Positions 1 through 8,094 are shown, counted from the stretch's first letter. The stretch is 36,196 nt of DNA from an uncultured Erysipelotrichaceae bacterium (GCA_902768065.1 CACXJP010000024.1:1-36196); one strand, 5' to 3'. The notes: generated by a model from the letters alone, not told the origin. Numbers and translations are program-made.

Positions 1-12
1 CAGATTCGTCAA

Positions 13-96
13 TGGTGCGAGTAACAGGAGTTGAACCTGCACGTCTAAGACACTAGATCCTAAGTCTAGCGCGTCTGCCAATTCCGCCATACTCGC
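13..96 (-). tRNA. tRNA-Leu (anticodon UAG), CCA encoded
   Basis: Read on the minus strand, this 84-nt sequence folds as a class II tRNA. The 7-bp acceptor stem GCGAGTA/TACTCGC is followed by discriminator A and an encoded CCA. The anticodon stem CTAGA/TCTAG encloses the loop CTTAGGA, giving anticodon UAG. The long variable arm and the TTCAACTCC T-arm are typical of tRNA-Leu. It sits 5 nt downstream of the next tRNA and is probably co-transcribed with it. Confidence 0.96.
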
Positions 97-101
97 ATGA
101 A

Positions 102-178
102 TGGTGGACCCTACAGGACTCGAACCTGTGACCGCCCGGTTATGAGCCGGATGCTCTAACCAACTGAGCTAAGGGTCC
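102..178 (-). tRNA. CAU-anticodon tRNA, probably tRNA-Ile2 (lysidine type); tRNA-Met possible
   Basis: This 77-nt cloverleaf on the minus strand has acceptor stem GGACCCT/AGGGTCC, discriminator A and an encoded CCA. The anticodon loop is CTCATAA, so the anticodon is CAU. The sequence around the D-arm and anticodon arm (TTAGCTCAGTTGGTTAGAGC, then CCGGCTCATAACCGG) closely resembles the AUA-decoding tRNA-Ile2 of Bacillus and Mycoplasma as I recall them, whose C34 is converted to lysidine by TilS. An automatic annotator would probably label it tRNA-Met. The elongator Met alternative cannot be excluded by sequence reading alone. Confidence 0.9.
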
Positions 179-231
179 ACGACTACTTAATAATAGCATA
201 ATTTTACTTATCATGCAATAGAAAAATAAAA

Positions 232-257
232 AAAATAGAGTTATTTTTCTCTATTTT
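232..257 (-). terminator. Rho-independent terminator overlapping the stop of the 251-670 gene
   Basis: A 9-bp stem AAAATAGAG/CTCTATTTT with an 8-nt loop is followed on the minus strand by a T-rich tail. The 5' arm contains the TAG stop codon (251-253), so the terminator and the end of the gene overlap. Confidence 0.75.
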
Positions 258-670
258 CCCAACATATTTAATAAATTAATTTTAAACATATCTTTTTCAG
301 GATTTGTTTTAGAAATCATGACACCTTTGTATGTAGAAAGTTCTGCTCTATGACCTTCATCTAAGATACCTTCAGGTGTAATATTAGTAAGTAAAATGAT
401 ATTTTTTTCAGTATAAACAGTGTAATGTAAAATAATAGGTCCATGTACTTTTTTGAATAATTCATCAGTTGGTAATTGTAACTCATAACTTACAGTTTTA
501 TCTTTATCATTTTTATTTACTTCTTTACCTAAGAAACTACCTTTTCTTAATTCTGGATAATAAGTAAAAGTTAATTTTTTGTAAGCTAACATATTATATT
601 TTCTTACTGATCTTTCTTTCTTTCTAAAATCATTCTCATCCAAATATTCAAAAATATAATTATTCTTCAT
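251..670 (-). CDS. Conserved-looking small soluble protein of unknown function, 139 aa
   Basis: I do not recognise this family. The protein is 139 aa, charged, and has no signal peptide or membrane segment, so it is probably cytosolic. It mixes beta-rich stretches (around residues 75-100, ILHYTVYTEKNIILLTNI) with a conserved-looking tail containing EGHRAELSTYKGVMISKTNP. The start is well supported: a run AGGGGGT lies 7-8 nt upstream of the ATG, and a near-consensus promoter sits 55-83 nt upstream. It is a single-gene transcription unit with its own promoter and a terminator overlapping its stop codon, placed next to the tRNA pair. No catalytic motif can be pointed to. Confidence 0.8.
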   Translation of the reverse strand: MKNNYIFEYLDENDFRKKERSVRKYNMLAYKKLTFTYYPELRKGSFLGKEVNKNDKDKTVSYELQLPTDELFKKVHGPIILHYTVYTEKNIILLTNITPEGILDEGHRAELSTYKGVMISKTNPEKDMFKINLLNMLGK

Positions 671-724
671 AAAATCAACCCCCTAAATGTGACTGAAGAA
701 CTTGTATACCTTCAATGTGAGTAT

Positions 725-753
725 ATTATACCACATTTGTTGCTTAAAGTCAA
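725..753 (-). promoter_or_regulatory. Sigma-A promoter for the 139-aa gene (TTGACT-17-TATAAT)
   Basis: On the minus strand TTGACT (748-753) is separated by exactly 17 nt from TATAAT (725-730). The TG that is part of GTGG precedes the -10. The predicted transcript starts about 50 nt before the ATG at 670. Confidence 0.85.
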
Positions 754-774
754 ATAATTTATTATAGAATAACA

Positions 775-798
775 AAAAAAGCATATAAATGCTTTTTT
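775..798 (-). terminator. Rho-independent terminator of the surface-protein operon
   Basis: Stem AAAAAAGCAT/ATGCTTTTTT with a 4-nt loop, read on the minus strand, followed by T residues. It overlaps the TAA stop (797-799) of the 748-aa gene. Confidence 0.75.
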
Positions 799-3043
799 AT
801 TTTACATATTGATATCCGTTTTCAGTCTCACTAGCAGATGTTTCTGCGATATATTCAACATAACTATCAGCAAATGCTTCATTACTAGCACCAACAGAAG
901 CAGAATCAATTTTCTTTCCTGTTTCATTAGGATCAGGTAACGCTCCATTATCAGCACCTCTACCATCAGTAGTAATTCCATCAACAGAATCATCTAAATT
1001 ACCATGTTCATCTGAATGATCATCATCAAAATCAACACCATGATCACCAAAATCAGATTCATTAACTGGTTTTCCCTTAGAAATATCTTCATTTGCTTGA
1101 TCAATTTTATCTTGCATATCTTTGTCATCAGCTTTAACTTCTTCTCTAACCTTAGCTGCATTTTTATCTTCAGCATCTTGCATAGATTTTCTATTTTGAT
1201 CAGCTTTTCTTTCACCTTCAGATTTTGCTTTAGCATTTTCAGAAGCAACTTGAGCGTCAATCTTAGCTTTAGCTTCATCAGTAATAGGTAATTCTTTTCT
1301 TTCAATTTTTTCAGAATAAGATACAGAACTATCAGTATATGTAGATACAACTGTTTTTGTACAATTAAAGTCACCAGATATAACTTGATCAAAATGACCA
1401 TTTACAGCTAATTGGAATACCTTTAATTTAGATAATTCACGATGAGCGTCATCAATAACATAACTATTCTTATCTTTCATCATTTTAACTATTTGATTCT
1501 TATATTGTTCATATAGAGGTTCTTCTTTATTAGCATCACTGACTAATAATACAGTCTCTACTCTATTAAAACTATCTTTAGCATAATTACATAAACCAAT
1601 ATCATTTAAGAAATCAATCTCATAATCCTTAAGAGTATTATCAACCTTAAGATTTTGGAAAATCATCTCAGATGCTGCAATCATAGGAGTAACTGAAAGC
1701 TTATAAGCTTCAATTGAATTATGACTATCAGCATGAGATATACCTTCAGTTCTTTCTTTATTTGTAATAGGGAAATCTTTTCTAACCATATCATAGAAAT
1801 CTTTAACAGCTTTAAGTTGTTCATCACCTGTAGCATATTTTGCTTTCATAAATTGTTTATGATATCTATCATAAAAATCTTTTCCATCTTTACTATCAAT
1901 AAGTGAAGCCATATTTACTGGGTGTTCTTTTGTTTCAATAACATATGCTCCCATTAATTGTAATGAAGCTGCTTTATAATTATTCTCCATATCTTTAGAT
2001 CTAATTTCAGCACCATTAAATATTGCCTTTATTTGTTCTTTAGAATAATCATTATATGCTGTTTGTAAAGCAAGCATTTCATCAAAAGATAATGCAGGTT
2101 TAATCTTGCTACCTTTTTCAACATAGGCATTTGCAAAGTCACCATTAAATGACTTTAACATCTCAAAAGTATTTTTCATTGCATTCTTTTGAGTATCATT
2201 AGAATTAACCTTTAGTAAAGTATCATAACTATAATCATTGTAATAAGAGTTATCTCCAATGAATAATAAATCTTCTTGTTCCTTATCATTACCACTATTC
2301 CTATTAGTATCAGAAATAGAAGTTAGATTACTATTAGCCATTTTACCTTCAAGTGATTTTCTAGATGCACAAGAATATATTCCTAAGCCAACAGCTAAAG
2401 CTGTTACACATAATACAATTCTTTTAACTATCTTATTCTTCTTGATTTTATCAACTAATCTGCCAAAAAATCCCTTTTTCTTAGAATTATCCTCTTCTTC
2501 ACTAGATTCAGATAAATTTGAAGTTTTTTTATTTGGTTCATATGTAACATTAAAGTTAGGATCAGAAATATCTACAAAATCGTCTTCATCAGCTAAATCT
2601 TCACTATTATCAATATCATAATTGTCATCTTCAAAATCATTTACATCTTTATCGATTTCTTCTTCAACTGTTTCATCCTCAGTTTCTAATTCAGCATCAT
2701 CAGACATTTCATCATCAAAATCAACATTAGAAACATCTTCAATAGTATCATCATCTACAGAAAAACTAATTTCTTTTTGATAAAAATCAATATTATCTTG
2801 AAGAGATTTTTCCGTTGTTACATGAATTATTTTATTATTAACTAACTTTTTGAATTCTCCAATAGATTTAAGTCCAAGTTCATTAGCAATTTCCAAGCAT
2901 AAATCTATTGCTTCATCATAGCTAACGTCTCTAACACCTTTACCTTTAAAGAATATTCTAGCTCTTTTTTCCTTTGTATCTTTTGTTTCATAAAATACAA
3001 TATTATTTATATAATCTAAATATTTTTTATCCATAAATCTCAT
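797..3043 (-). CDS. Single-span membrane protein with acidic cytoplasmic linker and large extracytoplasmic helical domain, 748 aa
   Basis: Family not recognised. Residues 1-95 form a small folded domain that should be cytoplasmic. Residues about 96-165 are an extremely Asp/Glu-rich linker, residues 188-206 are Lys-rich, and residues 207-225 (IVLCVTALAVGLGIY) are the only membrane span. Positive charges before the span predict that the remaining 520 residues lie outside the cell. That part is mostly helical and charged up to about residue 590, then low-complexity (Lys/Glu/Asp/Asn) to the end. The start is fixed by AGGGGG 8 nt upstream of ATG; this Shine-Dalgarno overlaps the stop of the upstream surface gene, 15 nt away, so the two are translationally coupled. 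It ends in a terminator. A structural or signalling role linking cytoplasm and envelope is only a guess. Confidence 0.8.
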   Translation of the reverse strand: MRFMDKKYLDYINNIVFYETKDTKEKRARIFFKGKGVRDVSYDEAIDLCLEIANELGLKSIGEFKKLVNNKIIHVTTEKSLQDNIDFYQKEISFSVDDDTIEDVSNVDFDDEMSDDAELETEDETVEEEIDKDVNDFEDDNYDIDNSEDLADEDDFVDISDPNFNVTYEPNKKTSNLSESSEEEDNSKKKGFFGRLVDKIKKNKIVKRIVLCVTALAVGLGIYSCASRKSLEGKMANSNLTSISDTNRNSGNDKEQEDLLFIGDNSYYNDYSYDTLLKVNSNDTQKNAMKNTFEMLKSFNGDFANAYVEKGSKIKPALSFDEMLALQTAYNDYSKEQIKAIFNGAEIRSKDMENNYKAASLQLMGAYVIETKEHPVNMASLIDSKDGKDFYDRYHKQFMKAKYATGDEQLKAVKDFYDMVRKDFPITNKERTEGISHADSHNSIEAYKLSVTPMIAASEMIFQNLKVDNTLKDYEIDFLNDIGLCNYAKDSFNRVETVLLVSDANKEEPLYEQYKNQIVKMMKDKNSYVIDDAHRELSKLKVFQLAVNGHFDQVISGDFNCTKTVVSTYTDSSVSYSEKIERKELPITDEAKAKIDAQVASENAKAKSEGERKADQNRKSMQDAEDKNAAKVREEVKADDKDMQDKIDQANEDISKGKPVNESDFGDHGVDFDDDHSDEHGNLDDSVDGITTDGRGADNGALPDPNETGKKIDSASVGASNEAFADSYVEYIAETSASETENGYQYVK

Positions 3044-3058
3044 AAATATAGCCCCCTA

Positions 3059-3742
3059 TTATTTCAATCTCTTTCTACCAGAATACGTCCAACCACTATT
3101 TAATAGTTTTGTATCATTATATGAACTCCACTTAGCCTTTGTTGAACCTTTTTCAATTAAATTTCTATTTTTAGTACTCTTATAACATACATTACCATAT
3201 AGAGGTTCATCTCTTGTTGCTTTATCAGTTACAGTTATAGTTCCATAAATTGGAATAGTTTTATATGTGTATCCTCCACAACTAGCTTCATACTCTTTAG
3301 ATGTTGTTGAAGTAGTAGATGAAGTACTATTACCTGGAACAGTTGTTGATGATACTTTTGTCAATCCACCAGTGTATGAATAAGAATCATAATAGTAATT
3401 TGGTAAAGATGTACATGTATCACCACAATAACTATAGTCAGCTCCAACAAACTTGTAATGAGTACTATTTGTATCCCTTGGAGGGTTACTATAACTTGCT
3501 CTACCATTATAAGTCCAAGCACCAGTTGAAGATTGAGTAGAAGAAGTAATTGTATTAATTACTGTGTATGTAGTTGTTGTCTTTGTTGCATAAATTGTCT
3601 TATTAATCTCTACATAATTATATTTAGAACAAGATTTTTCAATATAAGAACCAGTTTGTTTTACTACATTTCTTTCTCTAGCATATGATTTCTTATAAGT
3701 ACCAATTTGTTCTTTTCTCTTTAATAGTTGTAATTTATTCAA
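3059..3742 (-). CDS. C-terminal part of the disrupted surface protein (frame displaced by a 41-bp duplication)
   Basis: This reading frame is the downstream part of the gene that begins at 5100. The nominal TTG at 3742 has no Shine-Dalgarno, and the same frame stays open upstream to the duplication near 4045, encoding a further copy of the Cys-rich repeat and a W-S-A-W-S-S-W-S stretch (near 3797-3824). The segment is rich in Ser, Thr, Tyr and paired Cys, as expected for an exported wall or surface protein, and ends in a basic RKRLK tail. It contains Thr/Ser runs around 3300-3350 that could be O-glycosylated. It is probably not translated alone; it would be made only if the duplication is absent in the population or is an assembly error. 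Confidence 0.6.
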   Translation of the reverse strand: MNKLQLLKRKEQIGTYKKSYARERNVVKQTGSYIEKSCSKYNYVEINKTIYATKTTTTYTVINTITSSTQSSTGAWTYNGRASYSNPPRDTNSTHYKFVGADYSYCGDTCTSLPNYYYDSYSYTGGLTKVSSTTVPGNSTSSTTSTTSKEYEASCGGYTYKTIPIYGTITVTDKATRDEPLYGNVCYKSTKNRNLIEKGSTKAKWSSYNDTKLLNSGWTYSGRKRLK

Positions 3743-3889
3743 ACATGTAGCATCACTATCATTACAATTAATTTCACTTGTACTACAATCAGTTTTAGAC
3801 CAACTAGACCAAGCTGACCATTCAGAGAATTTATTATCAGTAGTCTTAGTATACTCATACTCATATTCTTTTGGTTTACACTCTTTTTC

Positions 3890-4490
3890 ATAAGTAGATT
3901 TTGAAACTGAATTGCCATTCTTACCAAAATAATATCCATCTATAATTTTACATTTTGGTTTCTCACAACTAATTAAGTAATCTACTTTGCTTACAACATT
4001 ACCCTTAGCATCATAATACTTACCATTCTTATATACACATTTATATTAGCATCATAATACTTACCATTCTTATATACACACTTATATGTTGGTGTTGGTT
4101 TACTACTACATTCTTTTTCATATGTTGGTTTAGTAACAACATTACCATTCTTACCAAAATAATATCCATCTATAATCTTACATTTTGGCTTCTCACAGCT
4201 AATTAAGTAATTTACTTTACTTACAACATTACCATTAGCATCATAATATCTACCATTCTTATATACACATTTATATGATGGAGATGGTGTTGGCTTACTG
4301 TAACAATCTTTTTCATATTTATACTTAGTAACATTATTGCCCTTACTATCAAAATAGTAACCATTTACTTTTCTACATACAGGAGCTTCACATAATTTTA
4401 AATATGTTAATTCTGAAACTCTGTTACCACCATTGTCATAATATTTACCGTTTACATATTTACAATAATATTTTTCTTCTTCATATGAAG
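3890..4490 (-). repeat. About 2.5-3 tandem 189-bp (63-aa) Cys-rich repeats in the surface gene
   Basis: The protein repeats a two-part unit: C-x-YKNGKYYDANGNVVSK-x-x-YLISC followed by CKIIDGYYFGKNGNVVTK-x-TYEKEC and a short Pro/Thr linker. At DNA level the segments at 3951-4045 and 4181-4275 are nearly identical; after discounting the 41-bp duplication their offset is 189 bp, or 63 codons. A more diverged copy lies at 4280-4490 (KYVNGKYYDNGGN and RKVNGYYFDSKGNN). Each half-unit starts and ends with Cys, suggesting disulfide-stabilised surface modules. Confidence 0.85.
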
Positions 4491-5100
4491 GATTATCAGA
4501 ATAACTCTTCTTAATTGTAACTACTGGAGTTGGTTTTGATCCTTTTATAGGAACATCTTTTGTACTCTTAGTATTTTTCTCACAAATATCTGTTTTACAA
4601 TAAGAATAGCATCCTAAATGAACAAGAATATAATCTTCTTTTTCACTATCTTTAATATTAACCTTTAAAATATACTCTTCATCTGTTTTTGTTATTTTTA
4701 CATAACTCTTTTCAACATCAACAGCTTTATTATTCTTATCAATTAAAGCAACTATTAACTTCTTACCAATCATATCACTCAAAGTCATAGTATCTGAATC
4801 ACCAACGTTTTCAGGAAGTCTTTCAGTTGTATAATATGATACTGCCGCATCTTTCATTTTTTCTAGATTGTCTGCAAATATTTGAGATGTAAGTGCATCT
4901 AAACTCTTCTCATATTTGTCAGAACAATTGCTATTACTACCACTTGTTCCATTATTACCATTATTATTACTACTTGAACTATTCTTAATTAATTTAGGAA
5001 TAAATAGTATTAACAATAATATAATAATACCTATAATAAGCACTTTTAAAATTGTACGTAAAATAGGAAACCCTTTCTTTTCATATTCTTCTGTATACAT
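3991..5100 (-). CDS. N-terminal part of a membrane-anchored repeat surface protein (intact form would be about 666 aa)
   Basis: The N-terminus MYTEEYEKKGFP precedes a strong membrane span (residues about 18-38), then a Ser/Asn/Gly linker and an extracytoplasmic domain of about 130 residues with DKYEKSLDALTSQIF. A Cys-rich repeat array follows. The frame is then lost at the end of a 41-bp direct duplication (4005-4086) and stops within 16 codons. Removing one copy leaves 2001 nt from the ATG at 5100 to the stop at 3059, an uninterrupted 667-codon gene. I chose ATG 5100 rather than GTG 5112 because GAGGGTG lies 9 nt before it and overlaps the GTG. A near-perfect promoter lies upstream. Function unknown; likely surface display or adhesion. 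Confidence 0.75.
   Translation of the reverse strand: MYTEEYEKKGFPILRTILKVLIIGIIILLLILFIPKLIKNSSSSNNNGNNGTSGSNSNCSDKYEKSLDALTSQIFADNLEKMKDAAVSYYTTERLPENVGDSDTMTLSDMIGKKLIVALIDKNNKAVDVEKSYVKITKTDEEYILKVNIKDSEKEDYILVHLGCYSYCKTDICEKNTKSTKDVPIKGSKPTPVVTIKKSYSDNPSYEEEKYYCKYVNGKYYDNGGNRVSELTYLKLCEAPVCRKVNGYYFDSKGNNVTKYKYEKDCYSKPTPSPSYKCVYKNGRYYDANGNVVSKVNYLISCEKPKCKIIDGYYFGKNGNVVTKPTYEKECSSKPTPTYKCVYKNGKYYDANINVYIRMVSIMMLRVML
4005..4086 (-). repeat. 41-bp direct tandem duplication causing a frameshift
   Basis: Positions 4005-4045 and 4046-4086 are consecutive copies of the same 41-bp sequence, differing at a single base (T in the first, C in the second). Since 41 is not a multiple of three, the second copy shifts the frame of the surface gene. 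Confidence 0.95.
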
Positions 5101-5136
5101 AATCAATCTCACCCTCTTAGCTTTTTTTACAGATTA

Positions 5137-5151
5137 GTCTCTCATTGAGAC
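5137..5151 (-). promoter_or_regulatory. Small inverted repeat in the leader of the surface operon
   Basis: GTCTC-5 nt-GAGAC lies between the promoter (5163-5191) and the ribosome binding site of the 5100 gene. It may be a short leader hairpin or a protein binding site. No T-run follows it on the minus strand, so it is not a simple terminator. Confidence 0.35.
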
Positions 5152-5162
5152 ATGTATTGATT

Positions 5163-5191
5163 ATTCTAACGCAAGAATATATATTTGTCAA
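5163..5191 (-). promoter_or_regulatory. Sigma-A promoter of the surface-protein operon (TTGACA-17-TAGAAT)
   Basis: On the minus strand a consensus TTGACA (5186-5191) is 17 nt from TAGAAT (5163-5168). It lies just downstream of the Smr gene and leaves a leader of about 55 nt before the ATG at 5100. Confidence 0.85.
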
Positions 5192-5208
5192 CGGATTTCC
5201 TATTAAGC

Positions 5209-5460
5209 TTACTTTAAATCTACTAGTGTTTCACCACTATTAAAATTATTAATTTTATATTTTTCTACATATCTATTATTTTTTAATGTTTGTTGGCAAG
5301 TTTTCTTTAAAATACCTGCCCCATTTCCATGAATAATAACTATCTTTTTTTTCTTCATTCGATAATTATCATACACAAATTCATTTATTTTAATTCTAGC
5401 ATAATCTCTATCAAAACCATGTAAATCTAGTGATGGTAAATTACTATATAACGTTATCAT
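5209..5460 (-). CDS. Stand-alone Smr-domain protein, 83 aa
   Basis: The protein is almost only a Smr (small MutS-related) domain: LDLHGFDRDYA at the start, a basic stretch, then the core strand IVIIHGNGAGIL. These LDLHG and HGxG motifs are the hallmark of Smr domains, which are nicking endonucleases or nucleic-acid binders in MutS2 and in ribosome-rescue factors. Here there is no MutS part. I place the start at ATG 5460, 17 nt inside the preceding kinase gene, because the domain starts right after it; a longer frame back to 5553 would be entirely within the kinase gene and has no Smr content. Translation is probably coupled to the kinase gene. Specific role unknown. Confidence 0.8.
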   Translation of the reverse strand: MITLYSNLPSLDLHGFDRDYARIKINEFVYDNYRMKKKKIVIIHGNGAGILKKTCQQTLKNNRYVEKYKINNFNSGETLVDLK

Positions 5461-6340
5461 ACTCAAGCACTTCTTCCAATGTAGGTATTGAATTCCTTGA
5501 ACCGATTCTAGTAACAGAAATAGCACCACTAATTGATGAATATTTAATTGCATCTTCTAAAGAATATCTCATACCAATAAAATATGTAAATGCTCCATGG
5601 AATATATCTCCTGCCCCAGTTGAATCAATTGCTTTTACTTTAATACTAGGTATTATTTTATATTGATTATTAATTTCCGTGAAACTACCATCAGCCTCAA
5701 GAGTAATAATAATATTTGTTTGAAAATAATCTTTTATTTCATTATATATATCAATTAAAGTATTCATATCGTTTATATCAGTTTTCTTATTAGTAAATTC
5801 CTCAGCAAAATCATGAGAACAAACAACATAAGTAACTAATTTTCCCAATTCTCTAGTATCATCGTTAAGTCTTCCCGCATCCAAAACAGAAATAGCTTGA
5901 GGATTATTAAGCAATACTTCTTTAGCAGTTTCAGGGTGTTCTCCATCAACTAATATTAAATCATATTTTTCATCTATAGTTTGTTCAAGACGTCTTATAG
6001 GAGGTTTCTTAGAAGTAATCGCCGTTCTAGAACCATTACTCATATTCGCAATAATATAACTACTTGAAGTACCATGTCCCTCTTTTAATTCTAAATACTT
6101 TAAATTTGCTCCTATCTTCTTAAAATCATCTAAAACTCTTTCTCCATAATAATCTTTACCTACTACAGATGCTATAGTTGTATCTACTCCCCATTTAGCA
6201 AGAAGATATGCTCCATTAGAAGCAGGCCCTCCCCCACATTCAATATGCTCTTTAATTCTCATTTTTATATTTTCTTTTGGAAAACTATCTACTGGCAACG
6301 TAGTATCAAAAGTAGAATGTCCTACACAAATTGCCTTCAT
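5444..6340 (-). CDS. PfkB/ribokinase-family carbohydrate kinase
   Basis: This 298-aa protein is full length for the PfkB family, which phosphorylates sugars or nucleosides with ATP in the cytosol. The N-terminal signature ECGGGPASNGA lies at residues 34-44 and the C-terminal signature DSTGAGDIFHGAF ends in the anion hole and catalytic base (Asp245). A lid segment with DYYGERVLDDFKKIGANL (about residues 63-80) and the terminal RIGSRNSIPTLEEV are also typical. The ATG is preceded by AGAGGTGAT at good spacing. It lies 23 nt from the terminator of the upstream gene and overlaps the Smr gene by 17 nt. The substrate cannot be told from sequence; ribokinase, fructokinase or sulfofructose kinase-like activities are all possible. 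Confidence 0.9.
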   Translation of the reverse strand: MKAICVGHSTFDTTLPVDSFPKENIKMRIKEHIECGGGPASNGAYLLAKWGVDTTIASVVGKDYYGERVLDDFKKIGANLKYLELKEGHGTSSSYIIANMSNGSRTAITSKKPPIRRLEQTIDEKYDLILVDGEHPETAKEVLLNNPQAISVLDAGRLNDDTRELGKLVTYVVCSHDFAEEFTNKKTDINDMNTLIDIYNEIKDYFQTNIIITLEADGSFTEINNQYKIIPSIKVKAIDSTGAGDIFHGAFTYFIGMRYSLEDAIKYSSISGAISVTRIGSRNSIPTLEEVLEYDNVI

Positions 6341-6366
6341 TGTATCACCTCTATTATTAGTATATC

Positions 6367-6394
6367 AAAAAAAAATACTTCAATAAAGAAGTAT
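6367..6394 (-). terminator. Rho-independent terminator after the GT39 gene
   Basis: Stem ATACTTC/GAAGTAT with a 6-nt loop and eight or more Ts on the minus strand, beginning 5 nt after the TGA of the glycosyltransferase gene. Confidence 0.85.
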
Positions 6395-6398
6395 CTTA

Positions 6399-8045
6399 TC
6401 AAAAATACCAAGACTCATATATTTCTAAACTATCAGTATATTTTTTATCAATTTTCACACCAGAAACAACTGGATAATATACAATAAAGAAAACAGTACT
6501 TAAAAGTAAATATATAGGAAATATTTTCTTAAAGTCACATCTATCCTCTAAATCTTTTATAAAATAGATAGATGACATAAAGAAAAATGGTAACACTGGA
6601 AAGAAATGATACAAATACATAATTCTTTTTATAAAGACATATGGGAGCCATAAACTACCAATACATAATAAGAGAAACATAGCTTTCTTATCTCTTTTTA
6701 AAATAGAAATAAGTAAAAGATAAACAACTCCCAATATACTTGTATACCAAATTATTATATTACCAACACCCGAAATAGTTTCCTGATTATTATCATCAAT
6801 ATCAACTTGATGATACCAAACAGGTCTATAAGATATTGGCCAAGAATACCATTTAGAAGAAAAAGTATGAGTATCAGATAATCTAGAATGATATAAATAC
6901 ATTTTCTTGTTAACTTTAATAATATTCTCTATACTATTAGTTTTATATAAATTATTATTAAAAACTAAATATACAGAACAATATAAAAATATTGGAATAA
7001 AAACAAAGAAAATAGATCCATATATTAAATAATCAAATTTAATTTTCTTATTCTTGAATAAATAATAAAAATACATAATAGCTAAAGCAATACCACTATA
7101 TAATCCCGTCCATTTTACTGAAAAACTCAATCCAAATAATATACCAGATAAAAATAGATATCTAATTTTATTATTAGTAATAAAACAATACATAAAAAAT
7201 ATAGATAAAGTAATAAATAAAACCAAATGAGAATCAACAGTACCCATTCTAGTATGAGCAAATCTAAATGTATCTAAAATCATAAGTAAAGCAGTATAAA
7301 TACCATATTTTCTTTTTTTAAATAAAATAGTTCCAAATAAATACATTACACCAACTAATAATATTCCCGCTAAACATCCCATAAAGCGATATGTGAAAGG
7401 AGCCATATTACCAGTAATATATATAGGAACTGATTGTATAATTTTACCTAAAGGAGGATGCGTCCACTCATATATATTTAATCCATTAACATATTCATAT
7501 GCAGTTCTAGCAAAATATACTTCATCAAAATATGAAGAATTCATATAAGACTTTTTAATAGGAATTAATTCTTGTTCATCATTTAAATAATTAATCATCC
7601 TTCTAGAATTAGTAATATATGTATCACTTATTAATTTATTATCTTCGTATACACCTATTTCACCAACAGATGCCTCTTCATAAAACTCTAATTTAATATA
7701 TCTGATTTTATGATATTTAATATTAATTACATCCCAAGAAAAAGCCCCGCTGCACTTATATTCTGTTAACAAATCATATTCACTATTATTTTCTGAAACA
7801 TAAACATTATAGTCGGACTCTCTTTCACCATTAAATATTTTTATTTGGTTAATATCAGCCTGCTTTTTTAGATCTATAATTATATTTTCATCCTCAAATC
7901 TATAGAAAGTATTAGGAGATTTATAATTACCTAGTTTCTGAAAAGAAAAGAAACTACAAAACAAAACAAAAATAATAAATATAACTAAATCATATCTATT
8001 AAACCATGTAAATTTATTATTTATTATCATATTTAGTTTTTTCAC
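6399..8045 (-). CDS. GT39/PMT-type lipid-carrier-dependent protein glycosyltransferase with discoidin-like insert, 548 aa
   Basis: A polytopic membrane enzyme of the protein O-mannosyltransferase superfamily, which moves a sugar from a polyprenyl-phosphate donor to Ser/Thr of exported proteins or to a wall glycan. After a first span (18-36) comes an extracytoplasmic insert (about 41-138) resembling an F5/8C (discoidin) carbohydrate-binding fold (strand IKIFNG, YVSENN, YIKLEF, VGEIGVYED). The catalytic acidic pair is DEVYFAR at 174-180, followed by EWTHPPLGK (193-201), both diagnostic of the family. At least eight more spans follow. The start is GTG 8045, with AAGGAG 8 nt upstream; the overlapping ATG runs straight into TGA. 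It may glycosylate the Ser/Thr-rich surface proteins encoded next to it (inference). Confidence 0.88.
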   Translation of the reverse strand: MKKLNMIINNKFTWFNRYDLVIFIIFVLFCSFFSFQKLGNYKSPNTFYRFEDENIIIDLKKQADINQIKIFNGERESDYNVYVSENNSEYDLLTEYKCSGAFSWDVINIKYHKIRYIKLEFYEEASVGEIGVYEDNKLISDTYITNSRRMINYLNDEQELIPIKKSYMNSSYFDEVYFARTAYEYVNGLNIYEWTHPPLGKIIQSVPIYITGNMAPFTYRFMGCLAGILLVGVMYLFGTILFKKRKYGIYTALLMILDTFRFAHTRMGTVDSHLVLFITLSIFFMYCFITNNKIRYLFLSGILFGLSFSVKWTGLYSGIALAIMYFYYLFKNKKIKFDYLIYGSIFFVFIPIFLYCSVYLVFNNNLYKTNSIENIIKVNKKMYLYHSRLSDTHTFSSKWYSWPISYRPVWYHQVDIDDNNQETISGVGNIIIWYTSILGVVYLLLISILKRDKKAMFLLLCIGSLWLPYVFIKRIMYLYHFFPVLPFFFMSSIYFIKDLEDRCDFKKIFPIYLLLSTVFFIVYYPVVSGVKIDKKYTDSLEIYESWYF

Positions 8046-8066
8046 ATTATTTCTCCTTACTAATTA

Positions 8067-8094
8067 ATTATATCATTGTAGAAAAATATTACAA
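8067..8094 (-). promoter_or_regulatory. Extended -10 promoter of the GT39 gene (TGATATAAT)
   Basis: On the minus strand TGATATAAT occupies 8067-8075, with a TTGTAA-like -35 at 8089-8094 (spacing 16). The same TGATATAAT word precedes several other genes in the window. Confidence 0.6.

Noticed and set aside
102..178. Initiator tRNA-fMet
   Set aside because: The acceptor stem begins with a G-C type pair (G1 opposite C72) and the anticodon stem lacks the three consecutive G-C pairs of the initiator.
1016..1291. Plus-strand open frames opposite the 748-aa gene and similar hydrophobic frames elsewhere
   Set aside because: They are low-complexity antisense shadows (Ile/Phe/Ser-rich) of Lys/Asp/Glu-rich genes, without ribosome binding sites.
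3739..3939. 66-aa open frame on the minus strand between the two surface-gene parts
   Set aside because: It is an out-of-frame shadow of the surface gene. The correct frame through this region stays open and encodes another Cys-rich repeat and the WSAWSSWS stretch.
5461..5553. Upstream extension of the Smr frame
   Set aside because: This part lies wholly inside the kinase gene in another frame and has no Smr features; ATG 5460 is a sufficient start.
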